From Opisthocomus hoazin (lineage: Eukaryota > Chordata > Aves > Opisthocomiformes > Opisthocomidae), in contig NC_134454.1 in the NCBI RefSeq assembly GCF_030867145.1, forward strand, positions 48,233,830 to 48,297,829: a stretch of DNA of 64,000 bases. The letters are read 5' to 3'. Shown piece after piece: positions 11,670-26,239 of the stretch. A program made the position numbers and the translations under genes. Each line of letters starts with the position of its first letter. Position 1 is the first letter of the stretch. The notes beneath the pieces were generated by a model, which did not search any database, was not told where the DNA came from, and worked only from the letters and a program-made list of their open reading frames with translations.

Positions 11670-12843
11670 CACAGAATCACAGAATCACAGAATGGTCGGG
11701 GTTGGAAGGGACCTCTGTGGGTCATCTGGTCCAACCCTCCTGCCGAAGCAGGGTCACCTACAGCAGGCTGCACAGGACCTTGTCCAGGCAGGTCTTGAAT
11801 AGAGAAGGAGACTCCACAACCTCCCTGGGCAACCTGTTCCAGTGCTCCGTCCCCCTCAGAGGGAAGAAGTTCTTCCTCATGTTCAGAAGGAACTTCCTGT
11901 GCTTCAGTTTGTGCCCATTGCCCCTTGTCCTGTCGCTGGGCACTACTGAAAAGAGTCTGGCCCCATCCTCCTGACACTCACCCTTCAGATATTTGTAAGT
12001 ACGTATTAGGTCTCCTCGCAGCCTTCTCTTCTTCAGGCTGAACAAGCCCAGCTCCCTCAGCCTCTCCTCGTAGGAGAGATGTTCCAGTCCCCTCACCATC
12101 CTCGTAGCCCTCCGCTGGACTCTCTCCAGTAGCTCCTCATCTTTCTTGAACTGGGGAGCCCAGAACTGGACAGAGTACTTCAGATGGGGCCTCACCAGGG
12201 CAGTGTAGAGGGGAAGGAGAACCTCCCTCGACCTGCTGGCCACACTCCTCCTAATGCACCCCAGGATACCTTTGGCCTTCTTGGCAACCAGGGCACACTG
12301 CTGGCTCATGGTTAACCTGTCGTCCACCAGGACACCCAGGTCCCTCTCCGCAGAGCTGCTCTCCAGCAGGTCCGCCCCAAGCCTGTACTGATGCTGGTTG
12401 TTCTTCCCCAGGTGCAGGACCCTGCACTTGCTCTTGTTGAACCTCATCAGGTTCCTCTCTGCCCAACTTTCCAGCCTGTCCAGGTCATGCTGAATGGCAG
12501 CACAGCCTTCTGGTGTATCTACCACACCTCCCAGTTTTGTGTCATCAGCAGACTTGCTGAGGGTACTTTCTAACTCTTCATCCAGGTCATTGATGAAGAA
12601 GTTAAACAAGACTGGGCTGAGTACAGACCCCTGAGGAACACCATTAGTTACAGGCCTCCAGCTAGACTCAGCGCCGCTGATGACAACCCTCTGAGTTTTG
12701 CCATTCAGCCAGTTCTCAGTCCACCTCACCGACCACTCATCCAGCCCACACTTCCTGAGCTTCCCTAGGAGGATGTTATGGGAGACTGTGTCAAAAGCCT
12801 TGCTGAAGTCTAGGTAGGCAACATTATTTACACAAAGCAGCAA
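11670..12843 (-). mobile_element. CR1 LINE with a long open RT segment, antisense
   Basis: Starts at the left with the reverse-complemented octamer tail (CACAGAAT repeats) and reads leftward. On the minus strand an open frame of 361 codons (12843 to 11758) holds most of the reverse transcriptase: [17 protein letters not shown] (motif A), [10 protein letters not shown] (motif B) and SADDTKL in place of the usual FADD (motif C, first residue changed), then the conserved C-terminal region to the stop. The 5' truncation falls within the RT domain at about 12843, so endonuclease and ORF1 are absent and the copy cannot move by itself. Confidence 0.95.
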
Positions 12844-15800
12844 AACATTGAGAGAGGAAGTTGGGAGAGCCTATCCCAGAACTTCCAATTCATTTTTTTT
12901 AGGGCATTTTCAAGGGAGGTGGGAAATTTGGATTCAGATCCTTGCTAACCAGGGATATTTGCAAACAAAGCTCCCTCCTCCCAAGCAGAATCTGTTATCC
13001 TTGGATTACAGGGAAAGAAACACATACTTCATCTGTTGTTCAGACCTCCTGTCCCCACTGGGCAGGGTGTGCTAGGCAGAGAATTAGGGAATGCAGTTTG
13101 AGAATCTTTCTAATGAGAAGGATTTGGTTTAGTTTTGTGAACGCCTGCTATCAGGAAATGTAGGTGTATCTACACAAAGCAGTGAAGCAACGAGTTTTGG
13201 ACCCTGAAAGCGATGTATCTGCCTTATATCCCTTCAGTGCCAGGGTGAAGGATCTTAGTCTCCTACTCGCAGTCAGCTCTAAAGTGCTGGTTCCAGACCT
13301 AGCCTGTGTGTTTCATGGTTAAGGACCTCTGCATCAGTCGCAGTGTAAACCTACTCAAAGGTATCTTAAAGACTGCCTTACAGAAATTTAGGTAGCTGGG
13401 AGCTCAGATCACAACTGAACAGAAATTTTAAGGTTTTGGAGGCTCACAAATGTTGGAGTTGGCAGCCTATATGACAGTCAGATGCCTACTTGCTGTTGTG
13501 AAATGCAGGCTTACTCAGAGCAGGTCTGACCAAGATGGTTTTTAAAGTGCCAAGAACTGCTAGAAATCTCCGTCTTTCCAAAATAATTGGAACATACTAG
13601 CACTGGTAGGAAGATAATAGAAAATATCTCTTACCCAGCCAGATCCACTACAGGGTCCTCTCTTTGAGGATTACAGCCATGCTACCCATACTTAGGAAGG
13701 GCTTTCTGGCTAGGGCTAGTTGCAGTAATCAAGGAAAAGTGGCGGCCAAAATCAGTGTACCACTTTGGATTAGGCTCAGGTATGTGTTCTGAGTCCAGAT
13801 GAAACCAGTACTGCTAAGAGTTCTGTGTGAGGAGACTTGATACATATAAACGAGTCAATGATCATGAAAATACACATTACTTCACAGATACGGGAAAGGC
13901 AATGCATTTTTGCTGATCAGGAGTGCTGTAGTGTAAGAAAAATCTGCACTACAGCAGCCTTAGTGGGTTTTTTTTGTTTTCAGTGCACACTATGGATGAA
14001 GTTTCCTACTGATTGAATAGTGATCTACAGAGAGCTCAAAGTCAACTGCGCTTTGTTAAAGATCAGTAGATTGTCAACATTGTTGGCTGTTCTTGCTTTT
14101 TCTTGTGTATGTGGCAGCCTTTTCCAGTGACTGAAAGTGTTCTTATAGCCTAAAAAAAATAAACCAGACTCTCATCTTCACTGTGAATCAACCTCTCTCT
14201 TGCTACATGTTTACCTCAAACCTATGTATTTCTTGAAAGAAGAGCTATTCTCTGACAAATTGCATGTCCTGTTGCTGTCCAGATGCATACAGTGTGGCAC
14301 ACCACCATCATCGTCAGCATCCCATTTTCAGTAAAACATTCTAGATTGCTGTCGTCAAGTGAACAGTGGATAGCCTGATGTACATGAATATTGGAGGCTT
14401 GCTGTATTTGGCCTTAAACATGAGCAAAGTAGTTACCTACTTGTGATTCCAGCAGTGAAGTTTATTTGCCATTGAAAAAATAAAAAGCTTAGTGTAAAAA
14501 TATTACTGTAACTTTCACCAAAAAATCTAAAGATCACGTAAAGTGTTATTTTTATAACAGTCTGTTTGGGCAATGGGTGATAGTAATATTTTAGACCCTT
14601 AACAGTCAGGCTTAAGACAAGTTCTAAAAGTCGAAAATAAAGTAACTGCTAAATACTTTTTAAAAAATTTAGTTGCTAGTACCACATCAACTTTACTTTG
14701 GTGCCCAGGTGACAGCAGTGGCAATTATTTGGAGCAGCTACTCTGTAGAAGGAGTACTTGAAGCTTGGAGAAGAGGACAAAATTCAGGTTAACAAATTGA
14801 GTCTCGGCTGCTTATAATTCACAAACTCTAATTACAAAATACCTTTCAATTGATCACAGGATGCTGACCACGAAGAAATAAAAGGTGTGAACATTGCCTT
14901 CTGGAGTGACTAGTATTGCCATTAACTAGCATGGTTAATACACTAATTACTATGCCCTTTATCTAGTAACTAGTATTATCTGATAACTAGCATTTTCTCC
15001 ATCCTGTGGAGTCTAAGCAGATTAAAACTTGTGCATAGATTTCAATTACAGTTTTTCAATTACACTACGACGCTGTGCTGTTCAAGAATGGCATGCGGCC
15101 ATGTTAAAAGTGACCTCTTCTTTAGATCCACAAAAAGCAGAACTGCATGTCAGTATGGTACTTTGTTGGCAGAGCAAATTAAGCCGTTAAATGTTAGTTG
15201 AAGATTATATTTGACAATGGAAGTTGAAGATGCATTTGATTGAGGGTCCGCACAGTTTTGGCCGTAGTTTGAAGCTCAATATTGGCTCCTTTCAAATTCC
15301 TTTGAACATACAGCTTACTTGCACTGTTAATTACTATGTTTGTGACAATAGTGCCTAAAAACCAGTTGAGCTAAAAGCTGTACCAACACAGAGGAAGAGG
15401 CATCCTGTATTCCAGAGAGTTACTGTCTAAAGAAATAAGAGGCACGCAGGATAGGGGAAAAGGGTTTAATAGAGAGAGGCGGCATGAACAGTGTGATGGC
15501 AGCAAGGATCTCTCACACACCTCCTCTCTAGCAGTGGTGGTATGTACATAGTAAATGTTATGAATGTCTATAGATGTTATGAAAGGAAACAGAAGTGAGG
15601 GTGAGCAAGGAAGCACGGTAGAGGAGGTGGTATAAAATCAGATACACGTGAAACTGAATTTAAAAGCATGGGAAGCTGGCATACCTCAGTCTTTTTTATT
15701 TATTTTGATGGCTTTCATGGGTGCTCTTACCAGTAAGTTCTTGGCTTGCTGTCTTTTTTCCCAATGCCACACATTTTTCAGGAAAAACAGTTAATGGGAA

Positions 15801-18800
15801 GTACCATCTGGTATGCTGCTTGACACTAAAAATGGAGATTTTTCCCACACAGTTCAGAGTGAGGGGTGGCCCTGCTGTGGCTAAGCTTTGTCCTCTTCCA
15901 AGGAAGTCCTTTCTCCTTTAGTTGCTTCTGCGGCTAACAGCTGGAGCCACTGTCCTGCTTTGACAGTAGTTTGATTAATATAAAGGGATACTCATCTGCA
16001 AGTGATTTCTGAAATCTTCAAAATCAATGTGTTAAGTATACAGTATATGGAAGCCTGTAAAGCACATCAGCTGTGGAGACATCGCTGAAGATCCAGGAGA
16101 GAGATAGAAAGAAAATGATACCTTGCCTGGTAACCTTTCCTTGGTTGCGTGTTTTAAAATAGTACAAAGGAATATTGAAAGACACCAAAGAAGATAAAAA
16201 TGAACCTCAGATGCTATGCTTTGTCTTAGCTAGACACATACAGCATTTCCACTTCAGTTTCCAAAGATATCTCTGACATGAGTTACCTTTTGGAAGCAGA
16301 TATAAAGATAAAAATGGACACCTGATCTTAGGATCAAACTTTGTGTGGCTTCAGTGGCTATTGCTACCAGCTCATCAATTGTAAGAGTTAGTCACTGTTG
16401 TAATTGCTAAGTATGAATGTGTTTCTATGGCTTTACTCTCACATCAAGAGTGTTATGATCTAATTTAATCTATATTTTCCTGAAAGGATTATTTCTTTTA
16501 CCCAGTCTACAATTTCAGCTGCAGCGATTCTTATCATTCAGTGCAGAAAAATATCCCCTTCATGTGAACACCAATGGTTGTCTGAATTTGGCCTCATGCT
16601 TTATATCAGTTTGGCCTGATAAAATTCTAATACAGTCATTCAAATACAAACTAAAGAGACTGAAAAGTCTGCTTTCAGGAAACTTTTCTCAACCAACACA
16701 AGACAATTATTATTTATTGCCCCTGAGAGTGTGGGTTTTATTATGCTCCGTGGAGAGATCAGCTCATTATGAACGCTTCCACCAGTACACAAAAGGGAAG
16801 CTGAATGGCGTGAATCATCACAAAAAAGCTCCTATTCATTCTCTGATCTCCAAATGTAGTGTAAATAAATAATGTAAGTAAACATATGCATAATTTAATA
16901 TTTTCCTGCAGGCCTATGACTGTTAATAATATGAAGTGGCTTGCCACTAGCAAACTGAAAGAAAAGGTTCAGGAACACAAGTGCTGCAGGATAGGACTAA
17001 ATATAGGCAAAATGAGGGTCTAGAGAACATTTTATAATCTGGCAGATAGGCTGAAAAGCTTCTGACACATAATGAGGAGAACGGCTGCAGGGGTTGCCTG
17101 TAACTTCCCCAGCTCGACGCATGTTGGGAGGAAATACAGTTGCAGTCCTGAAGTTTATGGGTTGCTCAGTGCCAAAACAAGTTTCACTCTTTTTCTGGAG
17201 ACCTCTCGAGCATGCAGTATGTATCCTCCCTTTCCTAAGCGAGAATATGAAGGAAAGTGGCAAAGTTGTCCGAGCCAGCTGCCAGCTGTTCAGCCTCTGG
17301 GGCCACCTGGGCACAGAGGGTGTCCAAGACACAGCGGCTGGCCCTTCAGCTCTGCTGGCAGCCTTCAGCTTCCTGCCAGCTGTGCCCCTGCACATCGCTA
17401 ACTGCGTCTGTCACATCCACAAGAAGCCACAGAAATACACTGAAATCTTTTGCTGCGTCTTGTGCAATTTTTTCCAGACAGCGCCATGTCTGGAATGTGG
17501 AATGAAATAAATGTGATGGAGGGCTCACATCTGCAGTCGCATGAGCTTCACCTCCCTACATCACTTCATTCAAAATCCACAAGAAACCTTACACGGGCAT
17601 GGTGAGGACATAACCTGCAGAGCCTGCGAGGAAGATTTATGTAAAACTTATGTCTCTTCTATGCCAGTAAGCACTATCTCAGTATTTAGGCAACATACAC
17701 ACCTGTCTGAGAAGGCACCAGTTGAAAATGAGTATGAAGTAACCTAGGATGAAAGTGTGTCAAAGTCGTGTCCCCAGTTCTTAACTGCCTTCCAGTTACA
17801 GAATCTGGGAGCCAAGAACTCAAAACTGGACTGAGAATATCATAACAGGTAATTTAATTTCAAAATCAAGGTGATTGCATTCAGAATTAATTTTGAAAAA
17901 CAAGCATAATTCTCTGTCTAAGCTTTCTTCAGCATATTCACCACATTTCCCACACTCAGGAACTGAGCTGCGAACTAGTCAAGCTATTTACTCTTGCTAG
18001 TCAAGCTACTTCATGGTTTGGAACAGAAGAGAGTAGATGTATTGGAGATGGAATTTCTAGTTCAAAACATTTTAGATGTGTTGAGATATCAGGGTGATGG
18101 GTGACATATAAAAATGACCGTGCCAGCCTTAATGAGGGAAATATATGTATATTTTTTACCAAATAAAGGTGTTGCCTTTTTGAACTCATGCAGAGTCAAC
18201 ATGCTGAAAAGGGAAGTCAGGCAGAGTTCCGTACGCAAATTCAAAACAATGATCCTGAAGACTCTTGCTCAGGTGCTGCTTAAATCCCAAAGCCCCATTG
18301 CAGTCTTACTTGAAAGCTGCCAAGCTGTGTGCCTGTTTACAAGCAGGACGTTTGCTTATTAAGAGGGAGTCCTTGGTTCCCTCTCCTCCTCCGTTCAAGG
18401 CTGTTTCTGTGTTGTCACTGGATAAAATACAGGACTAAAGACAAAGTGCGCAACCTTCCAAGTAAAAGCTTGCACTGGTATAACAGTTTGTGCAGCTGCA
18501 CAACCTCAAAGTTTATAGCACTTTTTCCTTCTGTAGTTGACAATAACAAATGTTAACATGATGCAAATCTACCGTGATATGAAAGTAAGGACTAGCATTT
18601 CCACTTGAAGCTGGCAGAGTAATCAAGTAGTTTTTGTTTTATTAAACTGAGCTGCCCCAGGATCTAGAAAAAAATATAATAAAAAGGCAAAAGGCACAGA
18701 AGGTAACATTTTATTTGATATAAATAAAATACACATGATGAAGCAAAGCAATGCTGATAATTTAATTTACTGAGGACCACTGTACAGGTCATTTGTGGTT

Positions 18801-19244
18801 TAATTTTCATTTACTAATCATAAATTCACTGACATTGCCTCTGTATCTCTCGTTATTATATCATAGTATCTGCTAAATTTCCGATCCTTCTCTGTTTGAA
18901 AGTTAATACCGTATCTATAGAAACCATGTTTATAATACACACACAATTCATAACTCTTTTAAATACAGAGCATGTGTATTTATAGTATATATAATCAAGT
19001 AAAACTTGAGACTTACAAATCCTAAAATAGCTCAAGCTGGTGTATAACATGACATTAAACTATTAGAACCATACAGTAAAGGTCATGCTAACCAGTCATG
19101 AGCTAACAGACATACTCTAGAAGACTACCACTGAGAGAGCAAATTACCTTAATTTGTAATGAGTTAGTTCAGTGCTGTCTTGAATAACAGTATGTACAAA
19201 GCTACGGACTGTACTGTGTCCTGGTTGCATATTAATAGCTATAG
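12844..19244. other. gene-free intergenic DNA
   Basis: About 6.4 kb with no exon, RNA gene or named repeat that I can support. The open frames are short and show no recognisable family. One local curiosity is an imperfect duplication at 14909-14993. If a leftward gene starts at the CpG island at 10 kb, this is the space between it and FBP1. Confidence 0.45.
14909..14993. repeat. imperfect local duplication
   Basis: ACTAGTATT...TAACTAGCAT occurs at 14909-14932 and again at 14969-14993, 60 bases apart, with a slightly different centre. A decayed duplication with no clear role. Confidence 0.6.
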
Positions 19245-19408
19245 ATCATAGAATCATAGAAAGTTTTGGGTTGGAAGGGACCCCTAGAGGTCATCTAGTC
19301 CAACCCCCCCGCAGCGAGCACAGACACCGCTAACTAGATCAGGTTGCTCAGAGCCCTGTCCAGCCTGGTCTTGAATGTTTCCAGGGATGGGGCCTCCACC
19401 ACCTCTCA
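19245..19408 (-). mobile_element. short CR1 3' fragment, antisense
   Basis: Begins with ATCATAGAATCATAGAA, the reverse complement of an ATTCTATG-type CR1 tail. It continues with TTGGGTTGGAAGGGACCCCT, a TCATCTAGTCCAACCCCCC segment, and the end of ORF2 (rc of [15 protein letters not shown]). Homology stops at about 19406 within the codons for the PREVVEAP region. A few mismatches suggest an old copy. Confidence 0.93.
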
Positions 19409-22400
19409 TACAAGCTGCTAGAAATAGACAACAGCTGTCATGACAACTCTGTAACTTCTAATTTATTATTAAATGTTTATATTGCAATGGCATACAGAGA
19501 CTTAGACAATGGAAAGACGCTGCCTTTCCAGATGTCTCTAGAAGTTTACCTTCCAAGGGGACAGAAAGTGCACAAATGCTGTGGGAATACAATGCCAGTA
19601 TTGAACTGATTTTCAATTACTGTAAGAGTAAGGACATAAACAAATAGATTAAAATAAAATATATTTTACACTAAAGAGGTATTATGGTACTGCAAGTATT
19701 GTAAGAAGATAAGAGACCAAAGCTTCAGAATCAGGTTTAGCTTATGCAAAGTTTCTATGTATGAATTCCAGCAAGAGTTGTAATCGCTTGGTTGTGTCAA
19801 AATTAAATCCTGACATAGTAAGGTACAGCTCTGGAAAAATGACATTTACAGGTCTGAATGTCTGCTTACATCTGTGGTGAATTTGTTTTGTTGCTCATAT
19901 GTTATCTTAGCAAATAACAACCGTCGCATCCTGAGAAGTTACCTTTGTACCATCAGTTCAGCTTGTGATCACCCATGTCTGCCATAACACAGAAACATCC
20001 ACAAAATAAAGGCTTGTCATAATCATTCAAAACTGAAGTGTTTGCAGGTGCTTTTTTTGCCTAAGATATACTCACTTTTTCATCTGTTCTCTTTCTATGA
20101 ACAATGACACCTTGATAATATCTTCATTTCCTCCTTCCCTTTATCTTTTCTGTACATTGTGGGTTTTTTTTTAATAAAATAAGCACCACAGATGTGTGTG
20201 GGACAATTTTCATTAAAAGATGCAAATTAAATGAAAGATTTTGCAAAAAGAGATTTCAAAAGTTGCTGCCTGCAGACACAATTAAAAACTGAGTTTTACA
20301 AAGTCCCTCATAACATTTCACGGATTCCCTTTCATGTATGAGTTCACATCTCTATGATGAGCACCCCTGTGGCTCTCCAGCACAAAAAGGATCCATTTCC
20401 TCTAGAACTGGGCAACACTTTGAATTTAGAAGCAGGCTTTTGGAGGCCTGGTCTTTTCTCCCTATGGAAAGAAGAAAAAGTCACTGGGAAAGATAAAGAT
20501 GCGTGTTCTTGATGTGTTTCCTCTTGTAGCTTTCCCTTGGTTTTAATGGGATGGGAACTTGAAGCAAGGTAAAGAATGGAGCTGGTATTTTCCAAGCAGT
20601 ACAGGAACAGAGTGGGTGTCAGGAGTTATTCACTGGGAAGCTACTCTGACGAGTGGAAGAAGATAATAGCAAGGTTAGCCAAATTATTTGCTCTAGTTGG
20701 ACAAAAAAGCAGGTAGAGGCTGGATATTAGACTTGGTCTGAGAAGAAGGATACTTCATGTTCCTTGTCTTCTGAGGGCTAACTGACCATCCAAAAGGAGC
20801 TAAGGCTGAACAGGACAATTATTTGGAGTTACTGAGCTCTCATGTTCATATTCTTCAGTCAGGAAAATTCTGTTTGGGATTCACGAGCTGAAGTGTTTTT
20901 TTCGCTAAACCTAGGGAATTGAATGTGTGCTTCAAAATGGGGTGTCACTATGATGTTTCCTCTGGTAGTAAATGTTCTAAATACTCTTGCTATACCTCTG
21001 TCATGTCCTCACACCAGGTCTGCAAGACTTTCTCCTTTCCACAGTGATGGAACACTGAGAAAGGGAGGTGGGTACAGGTCTGCCCTCTGCTTGCCTCTCC
21101 CTGCTGTTGGAGGGTAGGTGCATACACAGGGTGTGATGTACATGAAGCCCATATGGTTCATCTTCTCTGAACTCCAACAGGGCATTCCCTCTCCTGCAAC
21201 CCTCTCAGTGGCCATTGTTGTCGGTAGTAAGCCCTTACAAACACTGAAGTTAATGGGTTGGATTCACACACGACCTCAGCACCTCATGCCGCTGCCTGCA
21301 CCTCTGTTTATCCACTGCTTAGTGTACTTCATGAGATACATTCTTAGATATATGAGGGAATTAGTGAGACTGACATCTCTGTTACATTTGTGGTCGTGAA
21401 TTTTCCTTGTTCAGTCATGTGTCATTATGTTTAGATTTTTTACCTTTCTCTCACCCACCTCTTTCTCTGCTGTCCACATCTCTCGGTGGGAGTCAGATGG
21501 ACTGCCTTGTGCCCCTCCGCCGCACGGGGTATGGTCTGCATTGTGAGGCCAGGTGAGGGTTTTTGCCTACGCAGCCTGCTTTTGTTGCATGCAGCTAGCA
21601 CATCGTCTGTGCTGATGGCCAGCATCATCCTTCTGTTGAGCACTCAAAGCTGGAAGTGAGCGTGTGGTGTAGGCTGGTGTCAGAGCAGGTATTTGTGTTT
21701 GGTTCTGCATTTGGTAAATTTTATCTGCGGTGTGTAGCTAACTGAATTTGATCACTCAGGCAGAGTCCTTTGCAGTATTAAATTCTAGCTGGAGAACTAC
21801 TTTACCTTGGGTTTTCATTTACACACGCAGCCCCTAATCTGATACAAAAAATGGCTGGTTTTTAGATCAGTGCACAGCCATGTTGACAGAATTTGAATTA
21901 CACTTCTGTGTAAAAATCCGTTCCTATGGATCTGACTGCCGGACAAGTGGCACATACTGTAAATGCTAAGGAAAAGGGAGCCACTGTGTCTCAGTTCTGT
22001 CATGCACCTATATAAATAAATATCACTAGTGCTGGGGAGGGAGCTGCAACTCTCAAATAACCTGAGAAGTCAATGAAAGGCCAAGAAGAAACCTTCTTGT
22101 TATGCACTTGTATTTTTCTAATAGGAAATAAAAGCAATTTTCTGGAATTTAATTCATAAAGATTTGGTCTTGAAAGATTAACCAAAAAGAGAGTAGAGCT
22201 TAAAAGCACTTTTTCAATGGACAAATATGTCTCAATCTTTTGCCCATTCTTGTAAAAGTAATTGTTAGTTTGTGTGTGAGATCTCTGTTTGTTATAATTC
22301 AGCGAAAAAGTTATTAAATTATTTCTCTTAGTTTTCATTTCTCTGTTTCATGCCATATAGGAACTACCCTTCTTGCTTAGCACGTAAGTGTTGTTTCTGA

Positions 22401-25400
22401 TCAACTGCAGAAGAGACGGAGCCGAGTTTTAGCAAGAGACCTCTGAACAATGTTGAACTGGCATGTCAAGCAGCTGTGCCAGAAAACTGCAGATACGCAT
22501 TTCAACACGGAAACAACTCAACTACTCTGCAATGGACAAAGCTGATGTGAACAAAATTTAATCAATGGTTGACAATATCAATTCTTAACCCTCACGGGTT
22601 TTTCTTTCAGAAATACCACTGGGAACGCACAAGGCATCAGGAACGAGGGATTAAAATAAGCTGTACTATTATGGCCTAAATGGGTTCCTCACTGGAGATG
22701 AGTGACCTGTTTCTATTTCACTTAACTGCTTTACTGTAAAAATGAAGTCAGTATTTGCAGAGAGATTTACCATAGCTCTTTAAAATTTTATGACTGCCCA
22801 TGCAGTCCTTGTTATGCATTCCCAGGATTAACAGATCAGCCATGGGGAGATGTTCTTGGCATTTTGTAGTCTGACCTTTTGAATGCTATAATTGTGTAAG
22901 AATAAAGAAAAATTGTAATAACATAGCAGATTGGCATGTTTTGCCTAAGTGTTACTTCCGGTATTCTTCATTTTTAATTCCACTGAACGATTAAATGCAA
23001 AACTGACTGCTTAGGGGATATTCCTAGCAGTCCATTATGCAGTGGCCTTTGGCTTTTCAGTTACTGTAGAGTGTGGAGCTTTCTGTTGATAATTTACTGT
23101 TTTGACTTCACTGAACACAGAGGAACAGTATAACATTTGCGAATACCTGGCCACTAATTCATTCCGATATCCCAGTTCTTCCACCACTACTAGTCATGGT
23201 AACTGAAAGTCCCTGACTTATGAAGCATTATAATACCTCATATCAAAGACCTTGGCTTTACATAAAACCTTATTATTTTTTATTTCATGTTCATACATAA
23301 CAAATCCCTCAATTCCTATAGGGTGGTAGAACTTAAAATGTACCAGTTCGTGTGCTGAATGTAGCCACCAAATAGCCCTTACTCTGCTTGTTCAGTACAG
23401 CAGTTTGTCTTGGCTGTAACTCTGCTGTTTCTTCAGAGCACTCAGTGTTTCCAGCAGTCTTCTGACTGAAACTGACAGACCGAAAACAGAATTACATGTT
23501 CCAGAAAAAGGAAAATGTGAAAGCAGTAAACACTCATTTGTCCACAGTTTTACTTTCCTTTTTGCTGTAAGAGCCCACCTGCTTTGTAGCTAAAATGACC
23601 TTTCCCAGCTTTTTACTCTTAGACCTATAGAGAAGGTTGAGACCTAAGGGGGCGAGCAAAAATCCTATCCTGTTTCCCCAGTTTACAAAGGTGTTAACAA
23701 AGTCTGAGCTATAGAGTCTTCCTTGTTAGTAGTGATGCAGACCCAGCAAGAACCCAGTTTAGGCAGCAGACTGAGCTTACAGGGCTGGCAGTGTAAGCAA
23801 AAAAACCATCTGAAACTGAACCCAAAGTAAAATCTTAACAGTGGTAACGGTTTCTAAGACAGTGTCATCTGAGGCAAATTTAACAGCAAGCTCTTCACTG
23901 GCTGTACAAAATTACAGCGTGTCAAAGGCAAAGACAGTAGCCTGCCAGATTGTCTTCGCAGAGAAGAAGGAGGAGAGAGTATGTATCATTTAAGTGCTAT
24001 TCTGCTGGCAACACACTGAAGCTCGTTCAAACAATTATTAAGAAGCATCCCAATGTTTGCAGGGCATGTTTTCCTGCTGTCAAAACTCAGATCTAGAAAA
24101 CAGAGAGTTACATTTCCAAAACAGGTGTCCAAAATCAGATTTTTAAATTCATTCTGCTACAGAGGTGGCTTGACACACAGTGAGAGTGAGATTCCCGACA
24201 TTCCACTGAATTATGTTCTGGATTCAAACACTGTCCTTATTTTAGAGAAACATGTTACTTCAATTCATGGGTTCTTCTTTCTTATTTCACATCTCCTCTT
24301 TTTCTTCAGACCATCAGGCAACCAAGCCCTTTGCCTTTTCCCTGTTCTGATGCTGTGCCAGCATGTCAGTACTTTGTTATTCAAATTCTGTCTGCCTCTG
24401 TGAACCATTTCCAGCATGATTTCGAGAAGGAAAGAGTAGTTGTTACTGGGGTCTGAAGATCAGTAACTTGGAACACAGGCTAAAGAAATGTGCATGGTGT
24501 TGTGCAGAAACTCTGCATTCTCCTGCCACAGTTTTGTCCATCGAGCTCCAGACAACTTTGTCAGAGTTTTCTTTTGTCTCCATGAGACCAGCGTCAAAGG
24601 CAGCATTGGAATTTGAAACACTGGAGTTTCAGTTCTGCCTTTAGATTCCCTGATCTATATTTTCGTTGAAAAGAGCTCCATAATGCCATACATTCCCCAA
24701 GCCATTTTAGATAGCAAAGATTTTATAAAAAATGTTCAAACAGAAGGAGTTCAGTGGGAAGCAAGAATACACTTGCTAAATACTTGTGTAATTAATCTAA
24801 AATCAGGACATCCAAATTTGCCGACAAGCTGATTTAACTTCCAGTAGAGGATATAATCTCTACCAACAGGGTGTACCTGCAGCAAAATTAATTTATACGA
24901 GGCAAAATAACCATAGCTCATACCCACTCAGAAGTTTTGTACTTATTCAGACAGGCCTTTGTGTACTGAACTTGCATTCTCTGGCACTAAAATTAATATT
25001 TAAAAGTGAATTAAATGCATGTTATTAATTGAAAGTGAAGAGATTATTGGTGAAAAACAATGTAGAACAGCACAGGCCTTTTCTAGGTCCAAAACTACTT
25101 GCCTTGGATTGTAGACAAGAAAAGGCTAACCTAGCAAAAAAAATTTGGGCTAAATGTGAGAACAGTTTTTTTTAACTTTAAATATATCATTAAGAATTCA
25201 TAGAACGACAGGTTGCCAAAAAAGCACTCAGTGGAGTTTTCCATTGCCTCTGCGCTCTATAGCTCATTCACAGCTTTTGTTCTTAAGAAGAATGCAGCAG
25301 GTCAAGAAGTTTATCTGTCACTTAACACTGTTTTCCTTTTTAGTTTCAAGTGTGATTCATTTAATTGTATACCAAAAAATGGCTCTGGGTTCGTCCGTAT

Positions 25401-26239
25401 GATCTTAAATAATTTGGCTAAACTCCTTCTAACCTAATGTATAAACGCATGGTAGACTTGCCTATGAACTTTCTGTAGTAGGCAGTTCTTTGTTCAGGTT
25501 TATGCCTTGCTTTCCTCCATAAAACCTGGGGTTTGATGTGACCTGCTGACCTCTGAGGGAGTTGTATTCAGGCCTTTGGAAGATGACAAAGTGAGCTGGA
25601 GCCACACAAAGGTGCAGCCACATGACAACCTCTGCTCAGGCTGCCTGGGGGACTGTAACCTTGGGCAGAAGGGGGAGGGAGACAGCAAGGGCCAGTGACC
25701 CTGTAAACTGCCACTGCAAGGTTTGCCAGAGTCCATCTATCACATTCCCTAATGTTATTTACATTTCTTCAGCTAACACATGTTGATTAGTGCAATATTT
25801 AAAAATACGTTTTAAGCCTATTCCAAGCCTCAAACTGTCATGGTTTTAAGCATTGTGCAGACTTCAGGGAAGTGACTCCTTATGTTCAGATCATGTTCTC
25901 AACTTTTTTTTGCAACTCTTATAACCATTTTTTTCATTCCTTTGAAAGTCTGAACTTCTGCCAGCAACACACAGCTTCTGTAAATTCAGAAAATATCTCA
26001 GATAAGATGGCCACATGTTTTAAAAACATTTATGGGCCATGCCTTCTGATTCTACTTGAGGAGTGAGACAAGCTGCTGAGAACGTAGAGCATGCCACGCA
26101 GTGTGTGTGCAGCACTTGGGAGGACCATCATGTTAGGTCAGCAGACCGAAGTGCTTGTGCCACAAACAGCATAATGACAGCCCAAATCCACACCTCAGTG
26201 TATGAACGTTGAAGCTGCCTTCCTCTGTGAAGGAGGAAG
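19409..26239. other. gene-free intergenic DNA
   Basis: About 6.8 kb of AT-rich DNA in which I see no coding exon, RNA gene or named repeat. There are short homopolymer runs only. Confidence 0.45.

Noticed and set aside
17072-17510. Cluster of overlapping frames of 80-138 codons on both strands
   Set aside because: No recognisable domain, signal peptide or splice structure; frames on both strands overlap, as expected by chance in moderately GC-rich DNA.
25190-25215. AATTCATAGAACGACAGGTT resembling a CR1 tail
   Set aside because: No continuing match to the CR1 3' UTR; likely chance.
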